Positions 46,501 to 59,594 are shown, counted from the first letter of the stretch. The stretch: 64,000 bases of DNA from Umbelopsis ramanniana AG (GCF_025399195.1 NW_026252099.1:124001-188000), one strand, 5' to 3'. Made by a program: numbers and translations. The notes: generated from the sequence alone by a model not told the origin.

Positions 46501-49500
46501 GCATGGTCTTCTGAGATCAGGTCCTGTTAACCAACCGGTTCTTGACTACATTGAATCTCAACTGGAAAAAAAGAATCCCTTTGTTGATTTCCCGATATCT
46601 ATGGAAGTACCTTTGACATTTGTGAAGCATTCAAAGCGAGGAAGAGAGATTTTCTTGGAGCAGCTAGCTAAAGATAAACACTCACCTTATCCTCTCAGTC
46701 GCATCGGTGATTACTTTTACGTCAACGAAGACATAAAGCCCTTATCCATGAGAGAAGTGTCAACAACAACTGAGCCTACAACGCCTTTGACTCCTTTGAC
46801 AGACAGCGATCTTACCACGCAAGGATTAGGAATTCGAGTGCCAGACATCAATGAAGTTGAAGATGGTGGTAGTGATGAGTTCTGTCAGGGTCTAGGTATT
46901 AGTATCGTCACGCCGCCTGACAGAAGCGATTTTGAAGATGATCCTCTGGAAGGAAACCAAGTCTCACATCGACAACTCTACTGGCTTTTGCTGATACCTC
47001 AACAACACAATGTTCAGATATACTTTTATTCCAAATCTTTCCAGTCCGTCAACCGATCCGAGATCATCAAACATACGAAAGTCAAAATTTCTGAAGTTCT
47101 AGAACGAACAAACCGGTTGGTTCTTTTGGAAGATATGGCAGAGAACAAACTTTGCAGGTAGAGTATTGCCAAACCACTATCAAGGCTTGTTAGCTTGCCA
47201 CTAAAATCATGTTTGTATTGCAGCAAATTCTTGGTCGCACCAGATGAAGATGAAACCAAATTTCAGTATTCCTCTGACGAGATGGCTGATGAAGAGGATA
47301 ATGGCTATAATGCTGATGGTCATAGAGAAAATCTTGTGGGAATGCTATCTACCAGCGAAGTCGGCGATATGTCTGGAAAGAAATTTAAACCTGGCCAATT
47401 TGAGTGCCCTATGATCTTCTTCAAGCAATTTCCATTACATTGGCGTCTTCAAAACAATTCAGCCCTCAATGTAATTGCACACGACGTTCTTGGAAAGTTC
47501 GCTGTCAAGAATAGATCCAATATGTTTGTTATACCTGGGACGGATGGTATCGTCTATTGCAAACTATCAGAGGTTGTCGTCACTGTCTCTGTTCCTGAGG
47601 CCGAATTGTCCGCTGATGAAAACACTCGCAAGACAAGTTCACCATTCGGCCCACCTGGTGGTTTGCAAGCTGATTCTTTGGCTTCACCGAAATCGTCTCC
47701 TCACTACAAGCTTCAAGCTACCTCTCAGCAGCATTCTCTCAGCTCGTCACCTAGAGAATCTTCTGGCAGTGGTGCCCAGTCACCTCAACATAGTCCAAAG
47801 CTTGGTGGTAATCTGTCCCCAGGCTACAGGAAGACGTCCCAAAGAACCATGGAGTCTAGAGAGCTTGTCTTGGCTGTGCATGGTATAGATTCCTCCAGTT
47901 GGATTGAAGAACAGCTGGTCGATATGCTGGACAATAGACTACAATCACAGATCACCCTTAAAGAAGTGCAACAGTTCTTGACCAGAAACCCCAATTCTAG
48001 GCTTTCTCCTGCTGATATTGATTTCATTCTGCCTATGGAGAAGACTCCAACCAGCAAACAGATTCTTCGACTGCCCGCAATGATCAAAGACCCTTACGGC
48101 TTTATGCAATTCATGCACCAGAATGTCCTCGCTAGCTCACTGCGTAGTCTCAGCGGCCCAGAAGTTGTGAATGCTGCGAAAAAACATCTTAGATCTATGT
48201 TTGGTTTCGATTATATTGATTATGATAGCAGGTGAGGATTTTAATGCTTTTAAGGGATATGCCTAGAACCTGTTGACTAAAGCCGTAAATTTGTTATAAC
48301 ATTGCAGCAGTGGAAACCGACAAATTTCTTCAAGTGACAACTGTTACTACTACAATTGCTTAAATCGATCTGGTGCTACCGCATCGAATCTCGAAATGAA
48401 AGTTGGACAAGGCATTGCTGGCATATGCTTTACACTACTTCACAACACCGGCTACCCATGTGTAGAGTTACCATTCAACATTGATTCAACCGTGTCAAGC
48501 GCTAATCTTGATCCCCGCTTGATTGAGGAGTGCCTAGACGGCGAAGTCATGGATGGAGAAAATCAACTTGATACTTATCAACTCTTGATTGAGATCTGGC
48601 ATGTAGGACAAGTCGACCCACAACTCTTGATGAAACATCTTTGCCAATGCTACCAGCAAAGTATTTGCGAATACCTTATTGAGATGATAATGGCAACGGA
48701 TGCTGAAAACCTAAAATACAATATGCAGCTGGAAAATAGTACTGGTGTTGATCCATCTATTACTCGAAGTTCCGCGCTGTACACGCAAGTCCTCAACCCA
48801 CTGTTTATGATATTACGAAAGGCAGGTGAATGGAATACGCAGGCAGTTTCTGAGTTACAGAAGACGGTTTCAGTACCACCTTGGGGAATGCGCGATGTCA
48901 TTTCCCAAATCTATGCCGATTTGGTTGACGTGGATAAGACATGCAAACCCATCATTGCAAAGGCATATTATGACGACGACTCTGGTGATGTCCCATTATT
49001 CGATGTGTTACAGCCGGATGATTTGGATGGCGTTCAGGCCTCCTCTGAAGTGACTCAGAACAGTTATTATATCATCATTAGTGGCCACAGGGACTTCCAA
49101 CAATACTTTGATGCACTGTGTGATGGTGGATCCAATGCACAGCAAGATAGGTATTTTAGCAATAACAACCAAGTCACTTATACTGTCGATTACTTCAAAG
49201 CGCCAAGTGAAAAGGGCAAAAAGAAGAACTCTCCTTTGGGTCCAAAGCGGCAACAGAAATCAGCGTCTGAGCCAACAATCACTGGAGCGAGTTCTAAGTC
49301 TATTTCGGATCAGATTATGCGCTACAAGAGTTCGGCCAATGATCCATTTTGGCGACATCATTTCTTCATGATGTCTATCGACTCGCGTCAGTTCGCCGCT
49401 TATACTTACAATTGGACTGATGCTTACGTTGACAAGATTTTCAATCGTGTATATCGAACAGTATACAGACAAGAGCACCGTTCGATTGTTCTCAATAACA

Positions 49501-52034
49501 TTGTCCATCAAAAGATGGGTTTATTCCATCACGCAAAGTCTATTCCGGAAGTTGTTCAGGAGCTCACAACAATCGGAAATTACAAGTCTGTACTGCAATC
49601 TACGCCTCCGTCACACTCCAACACTGGTCGAACAGGGCTCAATACCCTTCTTCAGCCTCCTTACAAAGGCATGCTTTCACCAGCACCTGTTAGCTCAACC
49701 AGTTCACAGAGAAATCCTTTGACAGATATGTCAGTTCGAGCAGGCATCTCGTCAATGTCTTCTACCGCTGTTAACGTCATGTCTTCGCCGCCAGCTCCTG
49801 TTGCCAATTTCAACAGTCTTCAACAATTGGTTATGCAACCTGTCAAATCCAAGGCACCTATTGGCGCAAACAGACCACCTTTGATCAGTGACAATAGAAC
49901 TGTTAGTGCAGTACATGTTCAGGACGATAGAGGCAAGAAAAAGACGGAAGAGCTCATTTACACTGCGGCACGAACTGCTGCCGTCAACGATGTGCTCAAA
50001 GATTCCACAACCGATCCCTCAACAGAGCAGACTTATGCGCAACATCCTGATTTATTGATACGGCATGGATCACCTTTCCTCAGTAGCTACATTCGTCGTT
50101 CAAGTTTGCAAACAGCTCATGAAAAGGCGTTTAGTATTTACACAAAATGGGCAAAAAGATATCAAGATCCACGTTACAGTAGAGATCACAATCAAGGAGA
50201 GCGGATGCCTTTCAAAGAGCTCAACACCATCTTGCGTTCGTCTCGCTTATTGCATTTTTGTCGCACGCCTTTGTTGTTTTCTGAGGTTGGCGTACTCGAG
50301 CAAAAGGCTGAAAGCCGAATCTTCACGGATCCTAAACTATCGTCATCAAGTGTCGACTCGACTGTTCAATGGTACAATAATCTTGTCAATACTTTTATGC
50401 GAGAATACGCAGCGTACCTGGAGGGAATTGGAATGCAAATCATTGTGTTTGGTCCCGGACAAGATCAAGAAGCCACTGAGAAGGAAGCTTATATGTCAAA
50501 GTTCAAGATGACAGATGAGTTAACCGTAGAGTGCCCTGTGGTGTATCTACTAAAAGTCTTTGAAGGCGGTACCATTATGTGCCAAGTACGAATTACCGAC
50601 ATGTTTGTCTCTGTGACTCTTTATACACTTCACCGTCGATACGGAAGAATGACATATACTCCTTGGGGATATGAGAAAGACGAAACTCGCAGATTCAGTT
50701 TCCGAACGTTTACAGAGGAATGCGATACTTTCAAGCAATTGATTCATGTCAACTCATTTGTTTATGATTTCCATTTACGATACATAACTCGAGCTCTTGA
50801 CAAAGCTGGGTCGGTACCGCAAACGCTGAACCTGGTTCATGTTATTCGCCACTTTGCATCTCTCCATACCCGTGGTGCTGCTTACTCTCGCAACCGAATT
50901 TTTACAGGCTTGTACGAGTGTGATGGCGATAGCTCCGTCCTTGATAACCTCTTCAATACTATTAGCCGCAATGCAGATCGATATGGACTGCAAGCGCTTC
51001 TGCTAGGTTCCAAAGTTTCCGCCTGTTTCCTTCAAAGCGATTCAGTCACTTTTGATAGTCCCACTTCAAAAGAAAAGGGACTCAAACCAAACTTCCGGTA
51101 TACACTTTTGTTATGTCCTGCACCAGAATCTTTCTTTATGACGCCATCCTTTGATGGAATGACTCCGGCTTCATCGACGAGACTGGCCGCCACAAGCGGT
51201 GACACTTCGTCTGATCAAGTTATCTTACAATATTATGTGATTGCTAGCTACAGCAAAACTTCTGAATCTCGAGACAACTTGCCCACAGCTACATCTTGGT
51301 CTAAACTACTGAAAAGCTCGCCTGAGAGCACTACGGTGACAGCAATGAATGAAGTCATGGCTCCTGAGACTCATACATTTTTGGACGTCGTGCAAAGTGC
51401 GAAAAAGAAGATTGATTCTTTGATCAGTCAGGTAAGTTGAATGCCTTGTTCGTTCAATTACAAGTGCTTCTTACTTATAACCTTTATACAGGCAATTACA
51501 TTCACTGGACAAGACTATAACTGGAACAGAATGCTCACCGGTGCACTCAATAGTTCGAGAGGAATTCAAAACGCTCGAGCCTCTGATTCGAACGTTACTG
51601 ACCAGCATGATACATCCCTGGAAGAGACTGTCAGCCTTGTGAACCTATTTGATAAAATCGATTTGTTAGCCGTGGACAGCAACTTTGCCAAGTTCTTCCA
51701 ACGAAGTAGTGATTGGGCTCTGCTATTGGACTTCCTTCACGCATTTTACCCTACTTCTGGCGATGTTCTGATCGACGGTTGCTATCACCTATTTTTGTTC
51801 TATCCGCCGCCGACTTTCAACTACGCCATGCACATACAGCTTATCATGGAGACCAACGAAATAACGTTTGATATGATTCGTCAAGAAAAGCGATCTCAAT
51901 ATCTTCTTGATGAACAGGAGAGGAAAACGGTAGCCGACGTGGCTAGAACGATAGCATATTACATGATACAACATGTCAAAGTAGCAAACCCAGCACCTTC
52001 TAAGCTTTTCAGTAAAAGCAATAATCATTTCTAG
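40544..52034 (+). CDS. SZT2: SZT2-like giant protein (KICSTOR scaffold)
   Basis: Ten exons: 40544-40720, 40785-41260, 41338-41410, 41473-44109, 44178-45748, 45817-46317, 46381-47157, 47224-48231, 48308-51431, 51492-52034, giving about 3,628 residues (human SZT2 about 3,400). All junctions keep frame. Early block: ALVVTKNSDLFTRNDPSQWL, then EYRFVFMIDLSSSLATVDG and ILIEDAFE-type sequence, as in the SZT2 N-terminus. GFVLITDGVI and CSVIQLGGS fit its VWA-like part. Further on, RIEYR-type sandwich sequence, FVHIVCLTLPW-like and ETEARLLWLLTEEIMHGLLRSG correspond in order to SZT2 middle segments. In vertebrates SZT2 holds KICSTOR together and ties GATOR1 to the lysosome, so that TORC1 falls silent without amino acids. 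Low-complexity inserts: acidic/basic linker near residues 310-420 and Ser/Pro-rich linkers at 47640-47830 and 49600-49900. Confidence 0.85.
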
Positions 52035-52123
52035 ATACCCTTCTTCTCTTTCTGCCCTTATTTATTGTACATACAACGTTTTACAGATTATTGTTGTTCT
52101 TTCAAGTCTACTAAATAGCTTGA

Positions 52124-54538
52124 TCATCGCTTGCCACGCTTTGTCTTTTTACCCTTTGCAGCCGGTGCAACTTCTACAGTGCCGCCCTCCATTTCAGGAT
52201 TATCGCTAATCTTTTCGCGGCTTTCCAAAAAGAACATTAGGTCTCTCACTTGATCCGATAGATCAACAATCGCTTTGTCCTTCAATTTAATTTCAACCTT
52301 GAGGTGCTCATTGTTTTTGGCGAGAGAGTTCGTCATCTATGAGACAAAGAGGTGTGAATAAAAGCTATTGCATAAATTCAATCCAGTTGACGTAGTCTAT
52401 GTACAAACCTCCTTTTCCTCTTGCCATTCTTTTCGAATCATTTCGCAACTTTTCTTGAACACATCTATTTTCCTTTCGGCCTTTTCCTTCTCCTTTTCCA
52501 TTTCCTTGAGTTTCTTGTCTGTCTCCCTTCGGTAACTATTCAAACTATCATTTTCTGCCTTTACATTTTGTATCTCGCCTACTAGAGACTTGACTTGAGA
52601 AGATAAAGTGGATAGCTGGTAAGTAAGTGTCGTTAAATGATCTTCATAGTACATGCGCTGTGATTCTAGTTGTGATGTAAGAAGGTATGTGTACTCCAGA
52701 GAGACGGCATCCAGTTTTTCCTATAGAGTGCAATATTTAGCCTTTTCACCGCATAGAACTCAGTGTCAAGTCAATTCCCACAAACTGGTACCTGCGGAAC
52801 TCGTTGATTATCGTCATTGTTGGCACCAGGCAGCTCCACAAGCTTTCCATCAATGGTGTTTTGTATTAAGCGATGGACGTAACCATCTCCAGCATAATCC
52901 CAAACACGTTGCGTTTCAAGTTCCAAAGCATACAAGTGATTGGTTTCCATGTAATGGTGGTAAGCATGGGCGTCATTATAGCGTCCACACCCAATATGTC
53001 CACATATCAGACATATCCACAAGCTTTCGGTCGCGCCACATACGAAGCACTCGTTCACCTCGTCCGAATTAACACCGTTGGACGCATTGGCCACAGTTTC
53101 TGCCGCCATGAGTTGTCGCGAGGCATTTTTATCGACTCCAATTGGTTTCTGTGAATATCGACAGACGGGGCAGCTATACAAGGGTTTGCAATAGAACAAC
53201 TGAATTTAGTCCACCATCGTATCATGGTGCATATGATATATGACTGTTTTCTACGCACCTTCCGTCACCCCATTTGCTGAGACAGTAACAATGGAAGGTA
53301 TGTTGACAAAGGATTGTCAGTAATCCAGTAATATTCGCATCCATTCTCTCAAGGCATACAGGGCACGTTGGGAGCTCATCAGCTGCTCCACTGCTTAGTT
53401 CACCGTCTTCTTCTTCCTGAAGTATCGTTTCTCGATCAGCTTTCAAAGTTTCGTACAAAAAGGGGAACGAGTATGGTGCCACCATGGATGTGTCAATCTC
53501 TACGGATCTGATATGTACAACATGACATATTTCCGGCTAAAATACACGCAACGCATTAGATAAACTTCGTTACCCGCCGTTTGTCACAGAAAGTTTGAGC
53601 TTATCACTAACCTCCATGGAGCTAAAAGGTTTTCCATTATACCTTCGGTAAAAATCTCGGCTTGATGGTGAATCCCGGAATTTCATGACCACCATGTACT
53701 TATTTGGTGCTGTGTCTCTGATTTGTCAAACAGGCGAGATGAGTATAAGGCGTCTTTACGATTGAAGAGGTGCGACCAGCCTACGGAATACATACCTTAT
53801 TATACGATAATGGCTGACACATTGGTTGACTGGTGCTGTAAACTTGAGGAAATCTGTGGCAGACATGTAGCTTGGAACAGCTAAGACACATACCACGGTT
53901 CCATCGTGGGTATTCACTTCTGTGGTGTTTTTTACATTAGGTTTTGACGAGGTAGATTCCAGTGCACCAGCATTATCATCACTGACTTTCGACATCAAAA
54001 CACCACTATTATCCTTGTACAAATGTATAATGCCGTAGTTGAAATCGGAAAGGCCCTTGACGGTGGTTATGGTACCCATGGGTGGTTGGGTCTGAGTGTC
54101 TGCCGCGGAGGTCGAAGAAGATGCAGATTCTTCTCCGCGGACGACAGAAGCGTATCCTCTTTGATTACGAGACATATCTGATTCTTGATTATCAAACCAC
54201 TCTACTTTAATTTGGCCAAGTCGAAAGTCAGACCTCTTCTTATGGTAAGGTTGGAGGACGTTTGCGTTTTGGTCCCTGTCTCTTAAACTTCGGGTTGCGT
54301 CTTCCTTCTTGGATGGTAAGGGAGTGGGAGGGATCTCTGGGTGACTTTCTAACTTTGTTGCTTGTTTCTGGCTTCGGCTCTTTGTTTGCGATAGTCGTCT
54401 GTTTGGTTGTGGTTTGGATTGGTTTGAAGCAATGTGGTCGGGGCCAAGGTTCGGTGGAAGAGCTGAAAACAAATCAGTTGGCAGATTTACAGGTGGATTC
54501 GAGCGAAAGAGCTGAATTTTCAATCTATACAGTTGCAT
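52124..54538 (-). CDS. ETP1: BRAP2/Etp1-type RING ubiquitin ligase
   Basis: Six exons: 54538-53796, 53717-53612, 53536-53259, 53173-52792, 52720-52409, 52336-52124, giving 677 residues. Order of parts: a disordered basic N-terminus (about 1-165), a BRAP2-type RNA-recognition-like domain ([18 protein letters not shown], then [23 protein letters not shown]), a RING finger ([24 protein letters not shown]), a UBP zinc finger ([25 protein letters not shown] with downstream His), a coiled coil of about 170 residues ([20 protein letters not shown]) and a Lys-rich end ([12 protein letters not shown]). In mammals BRAP/IMP modulates Ras-MAPK signalling and nuclear import; in yeast Etp1 links to ethanol response. 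Start and stop both fit the family layout. It is tail-to-tail with the SZT2 gene, about 90 bp apart. Confidence 0.92.
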
Positions 54539-54714
54539 GGAAAGCCCTCAACGCGTCATGTAAATGAGAAAGAAAAGTCAGCTGGCAGCTGGACAGCTTT
54601 AAAGGGCAGCATCTTTATCACTTAAAAGCATGTCAACCCTAACCCATCAGGTGCTAGACCTCGTGGCCATAGCCGCAGCCTTAGCGAAAGTCTTGGTTTT
54701 CTTGTCTCCCCTCA

Positions 54715-55514
54715 ATGGCAGATCAGAATTGGCAGCAGAAGAGCTTGAGCGACTCTGAAATTCTTTTCGGAAATACCTCAAATCCCTCTTCTGCTGACCT
54801 GCCGACTTATGAATCCTCGCAATCTCCGAATGGCAGACAGGGAGATAGCCAGCCTGACGTTGGCTTGGTTGACCGACTAGCCTCGTTGAGGCAGAGTAGT
54901 ATTTCTCATGACAACCGTTTTGTAGCGAAGAGCCGGAAACGATCGGCAGATGAGGACTCCCAAATGGACGAAACGCCAAAAAAGAAACGCAAATCAACTG
55001 CGGCAAGAGTGATTGCAAAGGTGATCCAAACTATGTATGAGAGCTCAACTGTCGCCTTCACCACGTATCAGAATTACAAAGATAAAATCAGAAACCAAAT
55101 TACCTATAGAACATCTTGGCAAAAAGAGATTGACAATAGGAAAATGCGTGGTTGTGGTATTGATTTTATTCATTTTACGGAATCGCCAAACGCAATGCTG
55201 ACGAGGCAAAATTCGAGCAATAGCCTCAACCGTCATAAAGGGAAAGAAGCTATCCAAGAATCAAGGTCTGTACAATCGAACGCTAACGCATCACCTGGTC
55301 CAGTGATCGACTCTGAGAACTGGTACTGGGTTACTCGCGATCTGAAAGTTTCTGTTGTTGTAAGTATTATGAATGTTGTAGCTTTTGACAAGCACAATCT
55401 GACACTTCATTGTAGCCAACAAGAGAACTTGGCAAACCACGCGGCATCAAATTTCAAATGCAGTTTGGCAAAACTCAACGTAAAAACATTCCTTTGTATA
55501 AATCATTTCCATAA
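54715..55514 (+). CDS. Orphan basic, probably nuclear protein
   Basis: Two exons: 54715-55359 and 55416-55514, giving 247 residues. The first 70 residues are Ser/Gln-rich and disordered. A bipartite nuclear localisation pattern follows (KSRKRSADE...TPKKKRKST). Then an ordered, probably helical block: ARVIAKVIQTMYESSTVAF and YQNYKDKIRNQITYRTSWQKEI. The end after the splice is basic (GKPRGIKFQMQFGKTQRKN). The GTAAGT donor and TGTAG acceptor join in phase and end 33 codons later. No domain is recognised. Its start lies about 180 bp from the divergent BRAP2 gene start, suggesting a shared promoter. Confidence 0.62.
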
Positions 55515-55682
55515 GTTTATATTATTTAGCACTCCCAATGTTGTATATATTTCTACAAAGATACTTTTCTGCAATATCGGCGTTTCAACCGTCGAGAAAC
55601 TGGGATGTCCCTGAAAACAAAAAAAAAAACCAGTCCAAATTTTTTGTGTTGAACGCTAGAGCTTTTGTCAATTTCAACTACA

Positions 55683-57650
55683 ATGAATCGCCTACAAGCA
55701 TTTCGCGGCCTGCTCCAAGCATCACGAGTATCAGCAAATGGTCGAAACATTCCACAGCTGAGATATGTATGTGTTGCATTTGCACTTGATTCCTCGTTTC
55801 CGTCGAAAAATCTCAGAGTTTTGATTCACTATGGTTACCACATATTGACATTTGTGTCTGTTCTATAGATGTCTCAAGTCCACGGTACAGCTGCCTCTAC
55901 TGAAGAAGCTCAGGTAACTCACGGGAAAATATATGAATTTCGATCGGAACAGGTTATTGACGCTTATAATAGGGTGAAGTCATCGCCAAAAAGCTCATTG
56001 GTGTTCGCCAGTTGATTCTTAACCGACCTAAGCGTCTCAACGCCCTCAACTTGAACATGATCAAAACTATCATACCAAAGATTCTTTCCTGGAACGGATC
56101 GGGTCTTGCCAACATCATCACATTGAAGGGCAACGGCAGAGCTCTTTGTGCCGGCGGTGACGTTCGAAGTAAGATCATCATTGCCTTTTTGTCAAATATT
56201 GCCTCCTGAGTTTGTTTCTTCTTTATTCATATTTCGACATTTCTCTCTAGGTGTGGTTGAAGCTGCTAAGGCAAAAGCCCCCAATACGAACGAATACTTT
56301 GCCACTGAATATCAACTCAACCATCTTGTATCTGCCCTTGACACCCCATATGTTTCCATTATGGACGGTATCACCAGTACGTATATCAGTGGCAGTTAGA
56401 TCTTCTTACTTCTACCCACTCTATTCCTAATCGTTTCCTAATATCTTCAATAGTGGGAGGAGGTATTGGCATTTCAGTCCACGCACCTTTCAGAATTGCT
56501 ACCGAGAACACCGTATTCGCCATGCCCGAGACCGCCATTGGCCTATTCCCTGATGTTGGTGGAAGTTTCTTCTTGCCTCGTTTGGATGGACAACTAGGAA
56601 TTTACTTGGGTTTGACAGGCGCCAAACTCTCTGCGGAAGATGTTTTGTGAGTGGCAATATTCAACTGCGAGAACACTGTATAGACTGAATTATGGTACTG
56701 ACTCATGCTATTAGGTTTGCTGGAATTGCAACCCACTTTGTTCCATCATCTCGTCTCGAGGCTTTGGAAACACGCCTTTCCGAAATCGAATCCTCCGATC
56801 ACGATATCATCAACACCGCTATTGAAGAATTCGCAGCCGATTACGACCCGGAAGTGCAATTCACTATGGGTGGAGAAACCCGCAAAGCCATTGACCGGTA
56901 TGTCATGCGAAATACAAGAATGAAAGACCACTATTTCCGTTTCAAATTTACTAAAGATTTTTTCTTTTTTTTTTTTGCTATCATCCAGATGCTTCAAGTT
57001 TAATACGGTCGAGGAAATCTTTGCAGCTTTGGATAAGGAAAAGAGCGAATGGGCTGCCAAGACTAAGGCCGATATGTTGGAATTATCACCTACCTCATTG
57101 AAGATTACCCTTCAGCAACTTCGAATAGGTGCAAAGCGCAGCATTGCTGACTGCTTTAAGATGGAATACAAGCTCGCTGAAAAGATTGTTGTAAGCATCA
57201 AGGCAATATTTGAAACGACCTGATATAATTTAACTCACATCTATTTCACCATTGCAGTTCAGTAGCGAATTCCACGAAGGCGTTACCGCCAAGTTGGTTA
57301 ACAGGACAAAGCCAAAGTGGAACCCCGCCACCCTATCTGAAATTTCCAACGATAGCATTCTGAAGACATACTTTGAAGCACCTGGTGAAACCCAGCTTAC
57401 GTTGTTGTCGCCAAAGGATTACATGCAGTATCCTTATCGCAAGTATGCTCTGCCCACTGAAGAAGATATCCGCAGAGTCGTCACTGGTGACGCCGCAGAC
57501 GCCATTTTATCTCATCCCATTTCCGGCGATGACATTATAAATTGGTTCGTCCGTGAGCGACAAGGAAAGTTCGGTGTACATGAAAAAGTCAGAGAAGTCT
57601 TACAGCGCAAAACCAAGCTCGAAGGCGATGTATTGCGATGGATTTATTGA
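55683..57650 (+). CDS. EHD3: 3-hydroxyisobutyryl-CoA hydrolase
   Basis: Eight exons: 55683-55766, 55869-55913, 55973-56168, 56251-56376, 56454-56646, 56715-56897, 56989-57190, 57258-57650, giving 473 residues. N-terminal presequence ([17 protein letters not shown]) for mitochondria. Crotonase-fold marks: [22 protein letters not shown] (oxyanion hole), [17 protein letters not shown], and [16 protein letters not shown] with the catalytic Glu and Asp of HIBCH. The C-terminal HIBCH-specific helix region ([20 protein letters not shown]) is present. It removes CoA from 3-hydroxyisobutyryl-CoA in valine breakdown. Very short second exon of 45 nt. T-run at 56962-56976 is the polypyrimidine tract of intron 6. 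Confidence 0.93.
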
Positions 57651-57846
57651 TCACCTATTAAAAAAAGTGTATAAAATAGATATAGATGGAGGAGAAAATA
57701 AAAATATCTTCTAATGGGTCATCGTCCCCTGGAATAGGTACTTTCAGATTGCATTATTGACAGCGAAATAATAGAAGAGTCAAGTGGCAAGATAGGTATT
57801 TACACACGGATTGATCTGAAGCCAACGATGAAGTATGTGGTCAGGA

Positions 57847-59594
57847 TTAAACTAATGAATCTGTTTCGCTGCTATAGCGCCGACTCATAGGAGCGGGGGT
57901 GGTGTCTTTTGGAGGAGGAGAATCCATGCTTGGTAGTGTACTGTCATTTTGTTGCATTCCGGACATGCGTGATTGATCCCTTGCGCGACGTACGGTTTTA
58001 TCATATACCTCAGAATTAAAAGGATAGGTGAATCCGTTGCCTAGAACGTTTCTGATAGGGACTATATCAAATGATCATAATTAGTTCCTAATGCTAAGTT
58101 AAGTGAATCCATAGCTTTTATGGAATAAGGTGCCACTTACAAAACCATCCAGCAACACTATTGCCCATGACAGATCGCCAATTTGCCGAATATCCTAGGC
58201 CCCACAGCTTTTCCCCTATGTCAGTGGCCACTATTTGATAGCTGTAGCCAGTTCGGTCGAAATCCACTCGAAGATAATACGGCCGATCCGATATGGATTC
58301 GATGGTTGTGGTATTGGTGAGAATATAATATCCATGAACGCACGAGAATGCAAATAATAGAAATCCGAACAAAAATGCCCTGTGTTGATACTTCCATTAA
58401 AAATAATTGACATAGTTGCCCTAAAATGATATAGCCAACACTTACAATACAATAGTTACAATCCATTGCACATCTATATCGAAACCCTGCAAAAGCGATA
58501 TATCAGTTAATTCCATACACAAATTTCATTTACTGTAATCATTAGACCCTTACCCTTTTGGCAACCGCATCTATTACCGTCGGCAAAGTCGTAGCAAATA
58601 CCCACAGAGCATACAATGATGTGTAAACAACAAACAGAAAGAAAAACTTGTAATTCCCATGTCCTACGCAGCCACTGACCCTATTCGTGATAAGAAAACG
58701 AAATTAGCAAATGCTGCTGCCGTGAGGTTAGATATGTATTAGTATTACCATGGACAATGACTAAAAAGGAGGGCAGTTCGTTAACATCATGGTGTGACTG
58801 AGGAATTTAAGAAAAATGATATATGACATACTGGTCCATCTTCAATGTACAAGAATCGCATTCACGGCAGTGATGAGCTCTATCTGGCTTGATGCGTTGA
58901 CAATGTTCACAAAACCTTGGTCGTCCATCGTGCTGAGTGACAGACACAAAGGGGTCGGTAGGAGGGTCCGACAGGACAGGTACCTGATGCATCGTCTGCA
59001 TATCGAATCCTTCTGGAGAATATGCGAATGGCGGAGAAGTCGCTGGTGGAGGCAAGTTGGCATTTGCTTCAGCCAGCGGAGGTGGTTGGACTGGTTGTGG
59101 ATAATTCTAACGAGCCACGGGATCAATCAACTACGTTTGATCGCAAGACGTACATGTGCCAAGTGGTTGCGTAAACCTACCTTTTCAGGAGTTCCTGGCC
59201 CCGTTGCCAGTACTACTGCATAACTCCACAAAGAAAACACCCAGAATATACAAGCAATGACGATGAAGACAACTATATAAAAGATTAGTGTAGTGATATA
59301 ATAATGATAAAGTTAATGGCTGCCGTCAAGAACCCTCACTCTAAAATCGGTCTTCAGGTGTAGCTTACCTGCTTCTGCTTTTTTACCGAGCTCATTGTAG
59401 ATTGCACTGACTGCACAATGTTGTTAGTTACAGCCGTTGATAGTGGTAAAGTTAACTTCCAAAGTTCTCCTGAGGGTCACTTTATACTTACTGCATACTC
59501 GAAAGACATACACATACCAGGTATAACCCAGTAATGCTAGGGAGACAAATGGAAGAGTTCGGTCGACTACGACAGCTCCAATTTGGGGAGCCAT
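57847..59594 (-). CDS. PFA3: DHHC palmitoyltransferase, Pfa3-like
   Basis: Nine exons: 59594-59492, 59410-59369, 59272-59181, 59106-58832, a 12-nt microexon 58760-58749, 58680-58554, 58486-58446, 58379-58141, 58061-57847, giving 381 residues. Two N-terminal helices (FVSLALLGYTWYVYVF and FIVIACIFWVFSLW), a Pro-rich cytosolic loop, then the Cys-rich domain CEHCQRIKPDRAHHCRECDSC and DHHCPWVSGCVGHGNYKFF, two more helices, and ANWRSVMGNSVAGWF. The microexon encodes His-Cys-Pro of the active DHHC. The usual NNCVG reads SGCVG here. The ANW-x-x-VMG tail matches Pfa3, which palmitoylates the vacuolar fusion factor Vac8 in yeast. An alternative start at 59678 would add 28 residues. Confidence 0.88.

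Noticed and set aside
40544-52034. Reading the giant gene as Iml1/DEPDC5 because of its size and N-terminal sequence
   Set aside because: No DEP domain or Iml1 signature was seen, while the order of blocks follows SZT2.
5254-59594. Idea that Vps17, myotubularin, Pfa3 and SZT2 form an endolysosomal gene cluster
   Set aside because: They are spread over 54 kb among unrelated genes on both strands; no shared regulation is visible.
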